This document shows positions 54,992 through 62,851 of a stretch of DNA of 64,000 nucleotides, piece after piece (positions within the stretch are counted from its first letter, which is position 1; every line of letters starts with the position of its first letter). The DNA is from Tautonia sociabilis. Its GTDB lineage: Bacteria; Planctomycetota; Planctomycetia; Isosphaerales; Isosphaeraceae. Both the position numbers and the translations under genes were made by a program. The stretch covers positions 1 to 64,000 of the forward strand of contig NZ_RYZH01000024.1 of the NCBI RefSeq assembly GCF_003977685.1, read 5' to 3'. Below the pieces are notes generated by a model. That model was not told the DNA's origin. It did not search any database and was given only the letters and a program-made list of their open reading frames with translations.

Positions 54992-56056
54992 ATGGCCGTC
55001 CGAGAGATCCGCATCGGGATCGTCGGCGCCGGGCAGATCACCCGGTCGCGACACCTGCCGAACTTCCAGGCGATGCCCGGCGTCTCGGTTGTCGGCGTCT
55101 GCAACCGCCGTCGGGAGTCGTCCGCCCGGGTCGCCCGGGAGTGGGGCATCCCCCGCATCTTCGAGTCCTGGGAGAGCCTCGTCGAGGACGACGGCATCGA
55201 CGCCGTCGTCGTTGGCACCTGGCCCTACCTGCACTGCCCGATCACCCTGGCGGCCCTTGATGCCGGCAAGCACGTCTTGACGCAGGCCCGCATGGCCATG
55301 AACGCCCGGGAGGCCCAGCGCATGCTGGACCGCTCCCGGGAGTGCCGCCACCTGACGACCATGGTCGTCCCCAGTCCGCTCGGCCTGGCCGGCGACCGCT
55401 TCGTCCGCCGCCTGATCGACGACGGCTTCCTCGGCGACCTCCGGGAGGTCCACGTTCACAGCCTCTCCGACCAGTGGGCCAGCCGCCGCTCGCCGCTCCA
55501 CTGGCGGCAGATCACCCGATACTCGGGGTTCAACATGCTGAACCTCGGCATCCTGCACGAGACGGCCCTCCGCTGGACCCCTCCCCCGATCCGGGTCTTC
55601 GCTCGGGCCACCATCACGATTCCCTCCCGCCGCGACCCCGAAACCGGCGAGAAGGCCCGAGTCGGCTCTCCCGACTCCGTCCAGGTGCTCACCGACCACG
55701 AGGACGGCTCGATCGGCCTCTACCGCCTCAGCGGCGTCGTGCGACATAACACCGGTACGTCCATCGAGCTCTACGGCGCCAGGGGGACGATCCTCTACGA
55801 CCTTCAGACCGACACCATCCGCCTCGGCCGCACCGGCCAGGAACTACGGCCGATGCCCATTCCTGAATCCGACCTCGGCCGATGGCAGGTGGAGGAGGAC
55901 TTCATCGCCGCCATCCGAGGAGAGCGGCCCGTCACCCGCACCGACTTCCTCACCGGTGCCCGCTACATGCAGTTCACCGAGGCCGTCGCCCGCAGCTCGC
56001 GCACCCAGGCGCCGATCTCCTTGCCGCTGAAGGACTTCTCCAGTCCTGACGAATGA
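54992..56056 (+). CDS. Gfo/Idh/MocA-family oxidoreductase lacking the EKP motif
   Basis: A 354-residue protein with an N-terminal NAD(P)-binding Rossmann fold (IGIVGAGQITRSRHLP, residues 8-23) and a C-terminal dimerisation/substrate domain (GFNMLNLGILHETALRW, GTSIELYGARGTILYD, WQVEEDFIAAIRGERPVTRTDF). The family usually has GKHVLCEKPLA; here it reads GKHVLTQARMA, so Glu, catalytic Lys and Pro at 98-100 are replaced by Gln-Ala-Arg. Other residues later in the fold could still serve, or the protein may use a different acid/base. Members oxidise or reduce sugars, inositol and related compounds. No signal peptide. It is convergent with a small unknown gene 17 bases away. Confidence 0.88.
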   Translation: MAVREIRIGIVGAGQITRSRHLPNFQAMPGVSVVGVCNRRRESSARVAREWGIPRIFESWESLVEDDGIDAVVVGTWPYLHCPITLAALDAGKHVLTQARMAMNAREAQRMLDRSRECRHLTTMVVPSPLGLAGDRFVRRLIDDGFLGDLREVHVHSLSDQWASRRSPLHWRQITRYSGFNMLNLGILHETALRWTPPPIRVFARATITIPSRRDPETGEKARVGSPDSVQVLTDHEDGSIGLYRLSGVVRHNTGTSIELYGARGTILYDLQTDTIRLGRTGQELRPMPIPESDLGRWQVEEDFIAAIRGERPVTRTDFLTGARYMQFTEAVARSSRTQAPISLPLKDFSSPDE

Positions 56057-56073
56057 GCGTCGGGAGAGCCCGC

Positions 56074-56394
56074 TCAGCCTTCCCCCCCGATCGTCGCCGG
56101 CGGCTCCCCCTCGGCCCTCCTCCAGGGCGCTCCCGGCTCTGGCCGCCACGCGAACCAGCCGGGGGGCAGGTCCGCCAGCTCGAGCAGGCTCGGATCGACC
56201 TGCACCACCTCCCCGAGCAGGACGACCGCCGCGTCCTCCTCGAAGACCTGCTCGCCGTCAAGGAACTGCCAGGCGCCGTCCTCCTGGTCGTGCGTCACCA
56301 GCCGAGCGGGGGAATCTCCGGAGAGGATCCGATCGAGGACGATCACCTCCGTCTCCGGAGGGTCGGCGAAGGGCCAGGGGGGGGCGGGGGGCAT
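56074..56394 (-). CDS. small conserved-looking cytoplasmic protein (HDQEDGAWQFLDG)
   Basis: A 106-residue acidic protein. The segment LVTHDQEDGAWQFLDGE followed by VVLLGEVVQVDPSLLELADLPPGWFAWRPE has the look of a conserved small family that I have seen as uncharacterised in many bacteria, sometimes near immunity-like proteins; no firm family name can be given. No signal peptide or helix. The start at 56394 gives MPPAPPWPFADPP. It is convergent with the oxidoreductase gene and lies downstream of another small gene on the same strand. Confidence 0.65.
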   Translation of the reverse strand: MPPAPPWPFADPPETEVIVLDRILSGDSPARLVTHDQEDGAWQFLDGEQVFEEDAAVVLLGEVVQVDPSLLELADLPPGWFAWRPEPGAPWRRAEGEPPATIGGEG

Positions 56395-56577
56395 GGTCGG
56401 CGATCCGAGAGGAGTCGGGGAGGCTCAGGGGAGGTCGCGCACGGTATCCGATCGGCGGCCGTCGGGGAATCGGCCGGTTCGCTTCCCGGGATCGCGGACG
56501 GCCCCCGGGGCGAGCATGCCCCAGAGGCCGTCTCGATCACGGATCCCGGGAGTCGGGGCTCAGGGGGTCGGGTTCGA

Positions 56578-56751
56578 TCAAGGGGGGGCCGGCACCTGTC
56601 CTGGGGCCTCCTGGCCGGACCGCTCGGAGCGGCTCTCGAGCCCGATCCGATCGGCCTGATCGCCGAGCGAGATCGAGAGGATCCGCCCTCGGGCGGTCCA
56701 CTGACCCTGCGGCTCTCCGGCCTGGTCGAGTTGCCCCTGCTGGGTCGTCAT
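56578..56751 (-). CDS. 57-residue hypothetical protein
   Basis: ATG 56751 is preceded at seven bases by AGGAG. The product (MTTQQGQLDQAGEPQGQW, then ARGRILSISLGDQADRIGLE and a polar Pro-ending tail) uses GC3-rich codons throughout and ends in TGA. It has no signal peptide, helix or Cys. The ribosome site and codon pattern make a real gene likely, but no family or function is apparent. Confidence 0.5.
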   Translation of the reverse strand: MTTQQGQLDQAGEPQGQWTARGRILSISLGDQADRIGLESRSERSGQEAPGQVPAPP

Positions 56752-57112
56752 CCGTCGTCTCCTGAACCAACGGGGTCGATTCGAGGCATCGACTCTCCCC
56801 CTCGGGGGGAGGGACGGTGCGGGCCTTCGGCTCGCACACCGCCGAGGAGATGCAACGGCGGTGCCGCGATCGAGGAACTAGCATGTGAATTTTTCTTGAA
56901 CAGACGGGGTGGCCCGGCTGGCAGCCCGAGGGTTGGTCTCGGGAAAAATCGTCAGGAAGGCATCGCTCCGGGAGGAACGAGCTGTTAAGCTCCAAAATGT
57001 GAGACTCCCGCTCGGGTCGTGCCGGGAGCCTCGTCGAGCGGGCGGCCGGCATGCAAGGTGCCGGCCGCCCCTCGACTGATGAGCCGCGACGAGAGGCGGG
57101 AGGATGGCTGCC
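56752..57112. other. 361 bp divergent region with an AT-rich island and hairpins
   Basis: No gene is supported. Around 56880-57000 the sequence is clearly AT-richer (for example AATTTTTCTTGAACAG), a likely promoter zone for the DUF1501 gene or the small minus-strand gene, but no -35/-10 pair fits well. Small palindromes include GAGCT-GTTA-AGCTC near 56979-56992 and the long hairpin at 57033-57076. Confidence 0.4.
57033..57076. promoter_or_regulatory. long GC-rich hairpin in the DUF1501 leader
   Basis: The arms 57033-57051 and 57059-57076 pair over 18 bases with one unpaired base and a 7-base loop (TGCAAGG). The right arm ends 36 bases before ATG 57113, so the hairpin would sit in the 5' leader close to the ribosome site. 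It could be an attenuator, a protein-binding RNA structure or the terminator of an upstream transcript. Confidence 0.45.
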
Positions 57113-58486
57113 ATGCTCGACCTCGGGGAGACGCCGGGCCGGACCTGCCGTGGGGAATCGCGGCGGGCGTTTCTGAGGCTCGGTACCCTCGGGGCGGTGG
57201 GGTTGACCCTCGGTGATCTGCTCGCCATCCGGGCGGTCGCCCGGCCCCCGGCGCCGATCGAGCCGAAAGCGAAGGCCGTGATCGTCCTCTGGCTCTGGGG
57301 AGGGCCGAGCCACCTCGACACCTTCGACCCCAAGCCCGACGCCCCGCTCGAATACCGGGGGCCGTTCGACTCGATCGCCACCGCCGCTCCCGGCGTCCGC
57401 GTCTGCGAGCTGCTGCCGGGCCTGGCCCGCCGGGCTGACACGTACGCGATCATCCGCTCGATGCACCACGAGTCGAACGACCACGGCGTTGCCGGCACGA
57501 TCGCGCTGACCGGCAGCATCGCCGGTGCCGTTGACCTCGGCGGCGGAGTCGCCGGCGGGGCGTTGAAGCCGAGCACCGGGGCGATCGTCTCCCGCCTTTC
57601 TCCCCGACGGCCGGGAGGCCTGCCGCCTTACGTCATTCTGGGTAACCAGTTGCATCAGGGGCACAAGCGGGTGGTCGGCGAGGGGGGCGGGGTGCTTGGC
57701 GCCTCGTATGACCCGTTCCGCATCGACTACGAGCCCGGTGTCGGCCCCGTCCTGCCCGACGTCCGCCTCCCTGACGGCGTGGCCGCCGAGCGCATGGCCG
57801 CTCGGTGGGACCTCTTCGAGCGCATCGCCCCCTCCGGCACCGGCTCGAGGCCGGCCGAGGCGTTGGCTGAGCACTACGCCCTGGCCCGGCAACTGATCGG
57901 ATCGAAGGAGAGCCTGGCGGCGCTGGAGATCGACCGAGAGCCCGAGGCGATCCGGGATGCCTACGGGCCCCACCGCTTCGGCCGCTGCTGCCTGATCGCC
58001 CGCCGCCTGATCGAGGCCGGTCTTCCCTTCGTCCAGGTCAACTGGAGCACCCACGTCGAGGGTCCCGAAGACGCCGGAGACGGCGGCTGGGACATGCACG
58101 ACCGCTACTTCGCCGTGATGCAGGACCGCCACGGCTGGATGCTTGACCGCGCCCTCTCCGCCCTGCTGGACGACCTGCAATCCCGGGGGCTGCTCGACTC
58201 CACCCTCGTCGTGGCCGTCGGCGAGTTCGGCCGCACGCCGAAGATCAACCCGAAAGCCGGCCGAGATCACTGGAACCCCTGCTATTCCGCGCTCCTGGCC
58301 GGAGCCGGCATCCCAGGGGGAGCGGTGATTGGCGCCTCCGACGCCCGGGCCGAGTACCCCGCCGAGCGCCCCGTCCACCCCGCCGACCTCTCCGCCACCA
58401 TCCTCCGCCTGCTCGGCATCGGCAGCGAGGCGCTCACCGGCATCGGCCTGACGCCGATGGGCACGGCGATCGAGGGGATCGCCTGA
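57113..58486 (+). CDS. DUF1501 protein with Tat-type signal
   Basis: A 457-residue member of the planctomycete-expanded DUF1501 family. The N-terminus has SRRAFLRLGTLGAVGLTLGDLLA, a twin-arginine export signal. The body shows the family pattern: KAVIVLWLWGGPSHLDTFDPKPDAP, IIRSMHHESNDHGVAGTIALTG, GWDMHDRYF, TLVVAVGEFGRTPKIN and GRDHW, related in layout to sulfatase/alkaline phosphatase folds. The biochemical role is not known. ATG 57113 is preferred to ATG 57104 because GGGAGG then has a proper spacing. It often pairs with DUF1549/DUF1553 cytochrome proteins; none is adjacent here. Confidence 0.9.
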   Translation: MLDLGETPGRTCRGESRRAFLRLGTLGAVGLTLGDLLAIRAVARPPAPIEPKAKAVIVLWLWGGPSHLDTFDPKPDAPLEYRGPFDSIATAAPGVRVCELLPGLARRADTYAIIRSMHHESNDHGVAGTIALTGSIAGAVDLGGGVAGGALKPSTGAIVSRLSPRRPGGLPPYVILGNQLHQGHKRVVGEGGGVLGASYDPFRIDYEPGVGPVLPDVRLPDGVAAERMAARWDLFERIAPSGTGSRPAEALAEHYALARQLIGSKESLAALEIDREPEAIRDAYGPHRFGRCCLIARRLIEAGLPFVQVNWSTHVEGPEDAGDGGWDMHDRYFAVMQDRHGWMLDRALSALLDDLQSRGLLDSTLVVAVGEFGRTPKINPKAGRDHWNPCYSALLAGAGIPGGAVIGASDARAEYPAERPVHPADLSATILRLLGIGSEALTGIGLTPMGTAIEGIA

Positions 58487-58572
58487 TCGCGAAGGCCGGG
58501 AAGCCTGGGCCGTCGTCCGGGTTCCTCGTCATCGAGGCCGGTCCGGCTCCCCTGGCCTGGTTCCTGGGCGGA

Positions 58573-58589
58573 CCTCCCCCCTGGGGAGG
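58573..58589. terminator. CCTCCCC-CCT-GGGGAGG hairpin
   Basis: A perfect seven-pair stem with 3-base loop, 87 bases after the DUF1501 stop and 86 bases before the next gene. Confidence 0.4.
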
Positions 58590-58674
58590 CCTCTGGCGTC
58601 CCGGGCCGGTCGTTCCGCTCCTTTGGGTCTGGTTCGTCTCCTGGAATTCCTGACGGCACGCCGTCGAGCCCGCC

Positions 58675-59595
58675 ATGTCCATCGGCCTTTCCGCACTGAT
58701 CGCCCTGCTGATCGCCCCCCCGGGGGGGCTGTCCGACGACCTCGTCCGCCTGACGGACGACGGCCGCGATGTGATCCGTCCCTCGTGGTCGCCCGACGGC
58801 ACCCGGGTCGCCTTCGCCCGGGTCGAGGAGGGGGGCTCGACGATCTGGCAGTACATCATGGACGTCGACCCGCCCGGCCCCCCGACCCGGCTCACCGACC
58901 GGACCGACCCCGAGTACCAGGCGGTCTTCTCCCCCGACGGGGGCCGGCTGCTGCTGACGCTCGTGCCCCGATCGGGCACGCAGGGGAATTGCGACCTGGC
59001 GATCGTCGACGCCGACGGCTCCGGGCTCGCCGTCCTGGTCGACGACCGGGGCGGCCCGCTGTCGCACCAGGAATGGCCGAGCTGGGCTCCCGACGGCGAT
59101 CGGTTCGTGTTCAGCTCCACCCACGAGGGGAACCAGGAGATCTACGCCGCGAACGCCGACGGCTCGGACCTCGTCCGCCTGACCCAGAGCCCCGGCATCG
59201 ACGCCCACCCGAGCTGGTCTGCCCGGGGAGATCGGATCGTCTTCGCCACCGACCGCTGGGGGGGCCTGGAACTGGCCTCGATCTCTCCCGACGGCACCGG
59301 ACTGGCCCGGCTGACCGAGTCCCCCGGCCTGGACGACTACCCCGCCATCTCTCCCGACGGCCGCCGTGTCGCCTTCGTCTCGAACCGGGACGGCCAGTTC
59401 GAGATCTATTCACTGGAGCTCGATGAGCCCGGGCCTCCCGTCAACCGCTCCCGACACCCCGCTCGAGACACGATGCCGGCCTGGACCCCCGACGGTCGAG
59501 GGATCACCTTCGTCTCCGACCGAGACGGGCAGGGGGATCTCTACACGATCCGGGTCGGCGGTGAGCGTGAGGCCGCCGACGGGGACGGCGGCTGA
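58675..59595 (+). CDS. TolB-like beta-propeller protein (WD40-like PD40 repeats)
   Basis: A 306-residue protein with five or six PD40/TolB repeats: RPSWSPDGTRVAFARV, QAVFSPDGGRLLLTLV, WPSWAPDGDRFVFSST, HPSWSARGDRIVFATD, YPAISPDGRRVAFVSNRDGQFEIYSL and MPAWTPDGRGITFVSDRDGQGDLYTI. The N-terminus MSIGLSALIALLIAPPGGLS is a short signal-like segment, so it is probably periplasmic or surface. TolB-type propellers bind other proteins; this stand-alone form has no proven partner. It starts 188 bases after the DUF1501 gene and ends 8 bases from a convergent small gene. Confidence 0.82.
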   Translation: MSIGLSALIALLIAPPGGLSDDLVRLTDDGRDVIRPSWSPDGTRVAFARVEEGGSTIWQYIMDVDPPGPPTRLTDRTDPEYQAVFSPDGGRLLLTLVPRSGTQGNCDLAIVDADGSGLAVLVDDRGGPLSHQEWPSWAPDGDRFVFSSTHEGNQEIYAANADGSDLVRLTQSPGIDAHPSWSARGDRIVFATDRWGGLELASISPDGTGLARLTESPGLDDYPAISPDGRRVAFVSNRDGQFEIYSLELDEPGPPVNRSRHPARDTMPAWTPDGRGITFVSDRDGQGDLYTIRVGGEREAADGDGG

Positions 59596-59603
59596 TCGGG
59601 GGA

Positions 59604-59912
59604 TCACTCCGAGACTCGGACGTGCTGGACCTGATTGCGGTGCAGCCAATCGAGCAGCGCCTCCTGCTCCTCGCTCAGCTCGACCTCGGTCTGATGCTCC
59701 GAATCCAGCGGCGAGACGAGCAGGATCACGCCCTCGTTCAGCGCCCGCTCCACCTCCTCCCGGGCGATCCAGTATTCGTTCGGGCCGAGCGGGGGGATGC
59801 CCGGCGTGTCGGCGGCGCTCCTGAAGTAGACGAGCTGGGAGCGGAGCCGGGAGGTGATCGGCAGCGGAGCGACGTCGGGCCGATCGATCGGGACCAGTCG
59901 GGGTTGGGCCAT
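59604..59912 (-). CDS. hypothetical protein, 102 aa
   Basis: A small acidic cytoplasmic protein without signal or helix. Segments VYFRSAADTPGIPPLGPNEYWIAREEVERALNEGVILLVSPLD and VELSEEQEALLDWLHRN suggest an alpha/beta fold ending in a helix. GC3-rich codons and a convergent arrangement with the TolB-like gene support a real gene. No family was recognised; the style is of small planctomycete conserved proteins. Confidence 0.6.
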   Translation of the reverse strand: MAQPRLVPIDRPDVAPLPITSRLRSQLVYFRSAADTPGIPPLGPNEYWIAREEVERALNEGVILLVSPLDSEHQTEVELSEEQEALLDWLHRNQVQHVRVSE

Positions 59913-60009
59913 CTCAGGGGGCGACCTCGGGGGAAGCGTCCGGGCGGGCAGCGGCGACCGACCCGCCGCTGCCCGGCCCGTTCCATCGTAATCGACCGTC
60001 CCGCTCCGG

Positions 60010-61127
60010 TCATCGCCGCCGAGGGATGCGGTCAGGACCCGGTGGTGAGCCCGCAGGCAAGGCGGAGGCGTCGTGCGGGATCTTGCCGGTTTCGAGGAAC
60101 ACGTTCGTCCGCCGCAAGAACTGCCGGAGCTGATGCCTCGGGTCGTAGCCGACGAGCCAGGCCGCCGCCTGCCTGGACACGCCCCCCGGCGGGATCGACG
60201 CGAGGGAGCGGTGCACGATCGTCGGGTCGTTGGGCCGATCGACGTACCGGGCGGCTGCGGCGTCGTTCCGCTTCGAGCCAGCGACGCCGTGCCAGGCCAC
60301 CGAGCGGCCGGGCTCGAAGGGCGTCACCTCGGCTTCCACCTCCAGCGTCACGCCCCCTGGTCCGACCGGCGACCACCGCCAGGGCCCGGCTCCCAGCCGG
60401 CGGACGCCTCGGACGTTGGGCAGGATCTGCGGAGAGTTCTCATCGTTGGTCTTGCCTGGCCGCCGCCGGCACCGATTCGAGCCCGGGAGGAGGCGTTGGT
60501 CAGCGACCTTCCCAGCAGGCCCGCCCCCAGCGCTCCGGCGGCCAGGCCGGTGATCCCCCCCCGGAACAGCCCCGCCAGCAGCAGCGCGCCTCCGGTCGAG
60601 CCGGCGAGCAGGCGGATGCCGGGGGGCCAGTCCCGCTGCCAGGGATCGAGGCTCGGGCCCACGCGACGGCGCACCTTGCCCCCCTGGAGGGCCGGGTGTC
60701 GGGTCGTGATCGGGTGCGGGTCGAGGCGGTCGACCACGGAACGCACGCCCCGGGTCATCGCCGTGGCGGCCAGCAGCGGCCCCAGCTCATCGGCGAAGAC
60801 CGGGCCGGAGAGCGTCGCCCGGCCGTCGCTGACCGAAACCTCGATCGCCCTTGGGTGCGAGACCACCCGACCCAGGGCTGCCCGGATTCGCTCGGCCACG
60901 ACCGAGTCCGGAGCCCCGTCGGGCGTGATCATCGCCCAGGACTCCGAGGCCAGCCCCTGGACCCGGTTGCTCAGGTCGCGCGCCGCCTTGTGCGAGAACG
61001 TGTCGATCTCGTGCCTGCGATGCTCGATCTGGTCCCTCACCCGAGCCCGACGCCGTCGCCCGCAGTCGGGGTCCAGGTAATACATCAGCCCGGCGCCGAG
61101 GCCCAGCAGTGTGAGTCCCCTCATCAT
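60010..61127 (-). pseudogene. BON plus SRPBCC domain gene broken by internal deletion/frameshift
   Basis: From ATG 61127 the frame encodes a membrane segment with YYLDPDCGRRRRARVRDQ, a BON domain (ERIRAALGRVVSHPRAIEVSVSDGRATLSGPVF), and a hydrophobic Gly-rich hairpin. It then reads IGAGGGQARPTM, loses sense and stops at 60348-60350. In another frame the sequence DENSPQILPNVRGVRRLG appears within a few codons, and continues through EVEAEVTPFEPGRSVAWHGVAG to 60010, the pattern of the SRPBCC (polyketide cyclase-like) domain normally fused here. Comparison with the usual architecture suggests that some 25-30 residues between GGG and ENSP are missing, so a deletion changed the frame. A two-gene interpretation is possible but less likely. 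Confidence 0.7.
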
Positions 61128-61329
61128 CGTCTGTCCCGGCCTCGCCCCGATCGGGAGCCTGCCGGCCCCCTCGGGTGGTCTGGCCGTCCTCCTCCGGTTC
61201 CGTGTGGTTGGTCCGCTTCAGCCGATCCGAGGAGGGAGCTATGCAGGGTGTGTGCCGAAACGGCCGGGGGCGGGCGGGCCCGAGGGGGAGCCGGGCCGCC
61301 CTCTCGCCTGCCGTCCCCCGCCTTCGGGA

Positions 61330-62652
61330 TCAGAGATCCGGCATCAAGAGCCGGATCAGCAGGATGACCGCGATCGTGATGATCCCCCACACCGCCATCG
61401 AGATCATCGCCATCCGCACCGGGGTCGACAGCCTCGGCGCCGATTTCCGCCGGACCTGGGACGGCTCCGAGAGGCCGGAGGAACCCCCCGGCGGGGACGG
61501 AGGAGCGGGAGCGGGGGAGGCCCTGCCGGGCTGAGGTGCCGAGTCGCCGGCTGGGGGCTCGGCCTCCGCCGGGGGGGCGTCGCCCGATTCGAGCCACCTC
61601 GAGAGGGCGGAGGCGAAGTCTCCGATGGTCGAGTAGCGGTCTTCCGGCCGTCGCGACAGGGCTCGCAGGCAGATCGTCTCCAGCGCCGGGGAGAGGTCGG
61701 GCCGGAAGTGCCGGGGGGAGGGCGGGTCGCTCTCGATCTTCCGGTAGATGACCACGTGAGACGGCCCCTGGAACGGCCGATGCCCGCAGAGCAGCTCGAA
61801 GAGGACCACCCCCAGGCTGTACTGGTCGCAGGCCGGCGGCACGTCTCCCTGGATGCCGGCGGCGACCTCCGGCGCCATGTAGCCGGGGGTGCCCATGATC
61901 GTCCCCACCTCGGTGATCGTCGTGCTGCTGGGCCCTCGGTGTTGGGCCAGGCCGAAGTCGGCAAGCAGGACCTCGCCGGCGGCGTCGATGAGCACGTTCG
62001 AGGGTTTCACGTCTCGGTGGACGATCCCCAGCTCATGCGCGTGATCCAGGGCCTCGGCCAGGTCTCGGGCGATCTCGGCGGCCCTTCGAGCGGGCAGGGG
62101 CCCTTCGGCCAGCAGGTCGGCCAGCGTGGAGCCGGGCACGTAGGCCGAGGCGATGTAGTACCTCCCCTCGTCGTCCTTGCCGGCGTCGAAGACCGGCACG
62201 ATGTGGCCGTGCCGCAGCTTGCCGGCGGCCCGGGCTTCTCGGAGGAAGCGCTCGATCGCCGAGGGGGCCTCCAGCACTCCGGCGTGGGGGACCTTCAGGG
62301 CGACGTCCCGGTCGAGTTGCGGGTCGTACGCGCGATAGACCGCGCCGAACGCCCCTCGGCCGATCTCTCGCTTGATCCGGTAGCGGCCGACCCCCAGCGG
62401 CAGGCTCTCCTCGGGGCGGGAGCGGGCCTCGGCCCCCTCGGCCAGGGTGGTCAGCTCCAGGGTCTCCGACGACCCGCTCCGGCCCGAGCCGGGGCGCACT
62501 TCGCGGTCGGCCGCCGAGGCGAGCTCGGTTTCGGCGGCGATCGTGTTCCGCTCACCGCAGACCGGGCAGCGGACGGCCTGGCCCGCCAGCGTGTCGTCGA
62601 AGCGGTGGATTCGCCCGCACGACGGGTTCGGGCAGCGGACGGTCACGGGCAT
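61330..62652 (-). CDS. membrane-anchored Ser/Thr protein kinase with zinc ribbon
   Basis: A 440-residue Hanks-type kinase. The N-terminus has a zinc ribbon-like pair CPNPSC (Cys7, Cys12) and CPVC (Cys29, Cys32). The kinase domain runs from about 90 to 350: glycine loop IGRGAFGAVY, Lys120 in VALKV, Glu139, HRDVKPSNVL (Asp214), DFGLA (Asp232) and GTPGYMAPE. A Pro-rich linker leads to one C-terminal helix (about 415-437) and a short tail, so the catalytic domain is cytoplasmic. Planctomycetes have many such kinases; no sensor domain lies outside the membrane. It is monocistronic. ATG 62652 gives the zinc ribbon at once. Confidence 0.92.
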   Translation of the reverse strand: MPVTVRCPNPSCGRIHRFDDTLAGQAVRCPVCGERNTIAAETELASAADREVRPGSGRSGSSETLELTTLAEGAEARSRPEESLPLGVGRYRIKREIGRGAFGAVYRAYDPQLDRDVALKVPHAGVLEAPSAIERFLREARAAGKLRHGHIVPVFDAGKDDEGRYYIASAYVPGSTLADLLAEGPLPARRAAEIARDLAEALDHAHELGIVHRDVKPSNVLIDAAGEVLLADFGLAQHRGPSSTTITEVGTIMGTPGYMAPEVAAGIQGDVPPACDQYSLGVVLFELLCGHRPFQGPSHVVIYRKIESDPPSPRHFRPDLSPALETICLRALSRRPEDRYSTIGDFASALSRWLESGDAPPAEAEPPAGDSAPQPGRASPAPAPPSPPGGSSGLSEPSQVRRKSAPRLSTPVRMAMISMAVWGIITIAVILLIRLLMPDL

Positions 62653-62851
62653 CGGGGGGGTTCCGTCGGCTCGGGCCGGAAGCCGGGGCGCGTCGAGCAG
62701 GCCCCTCCGCCCGCCGACCCGCGCCGTCGGCGGCGGACCATCATCGGTTATCGTATCGTTCTCCCTCGGCTCGTGACCACCGCCGGATGCCCGGCCCTCC
62801 CGGTCGGTCGGGCCGCCCCGGATGAGGAGCGAAGGGGGATCCCCCCCGGGC

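Noticed and set aside
56537..58378. 613-codon minus-strand frame opposite DUF1501
   Set aside because: Shadow of the DUF1501 gene; no family features.
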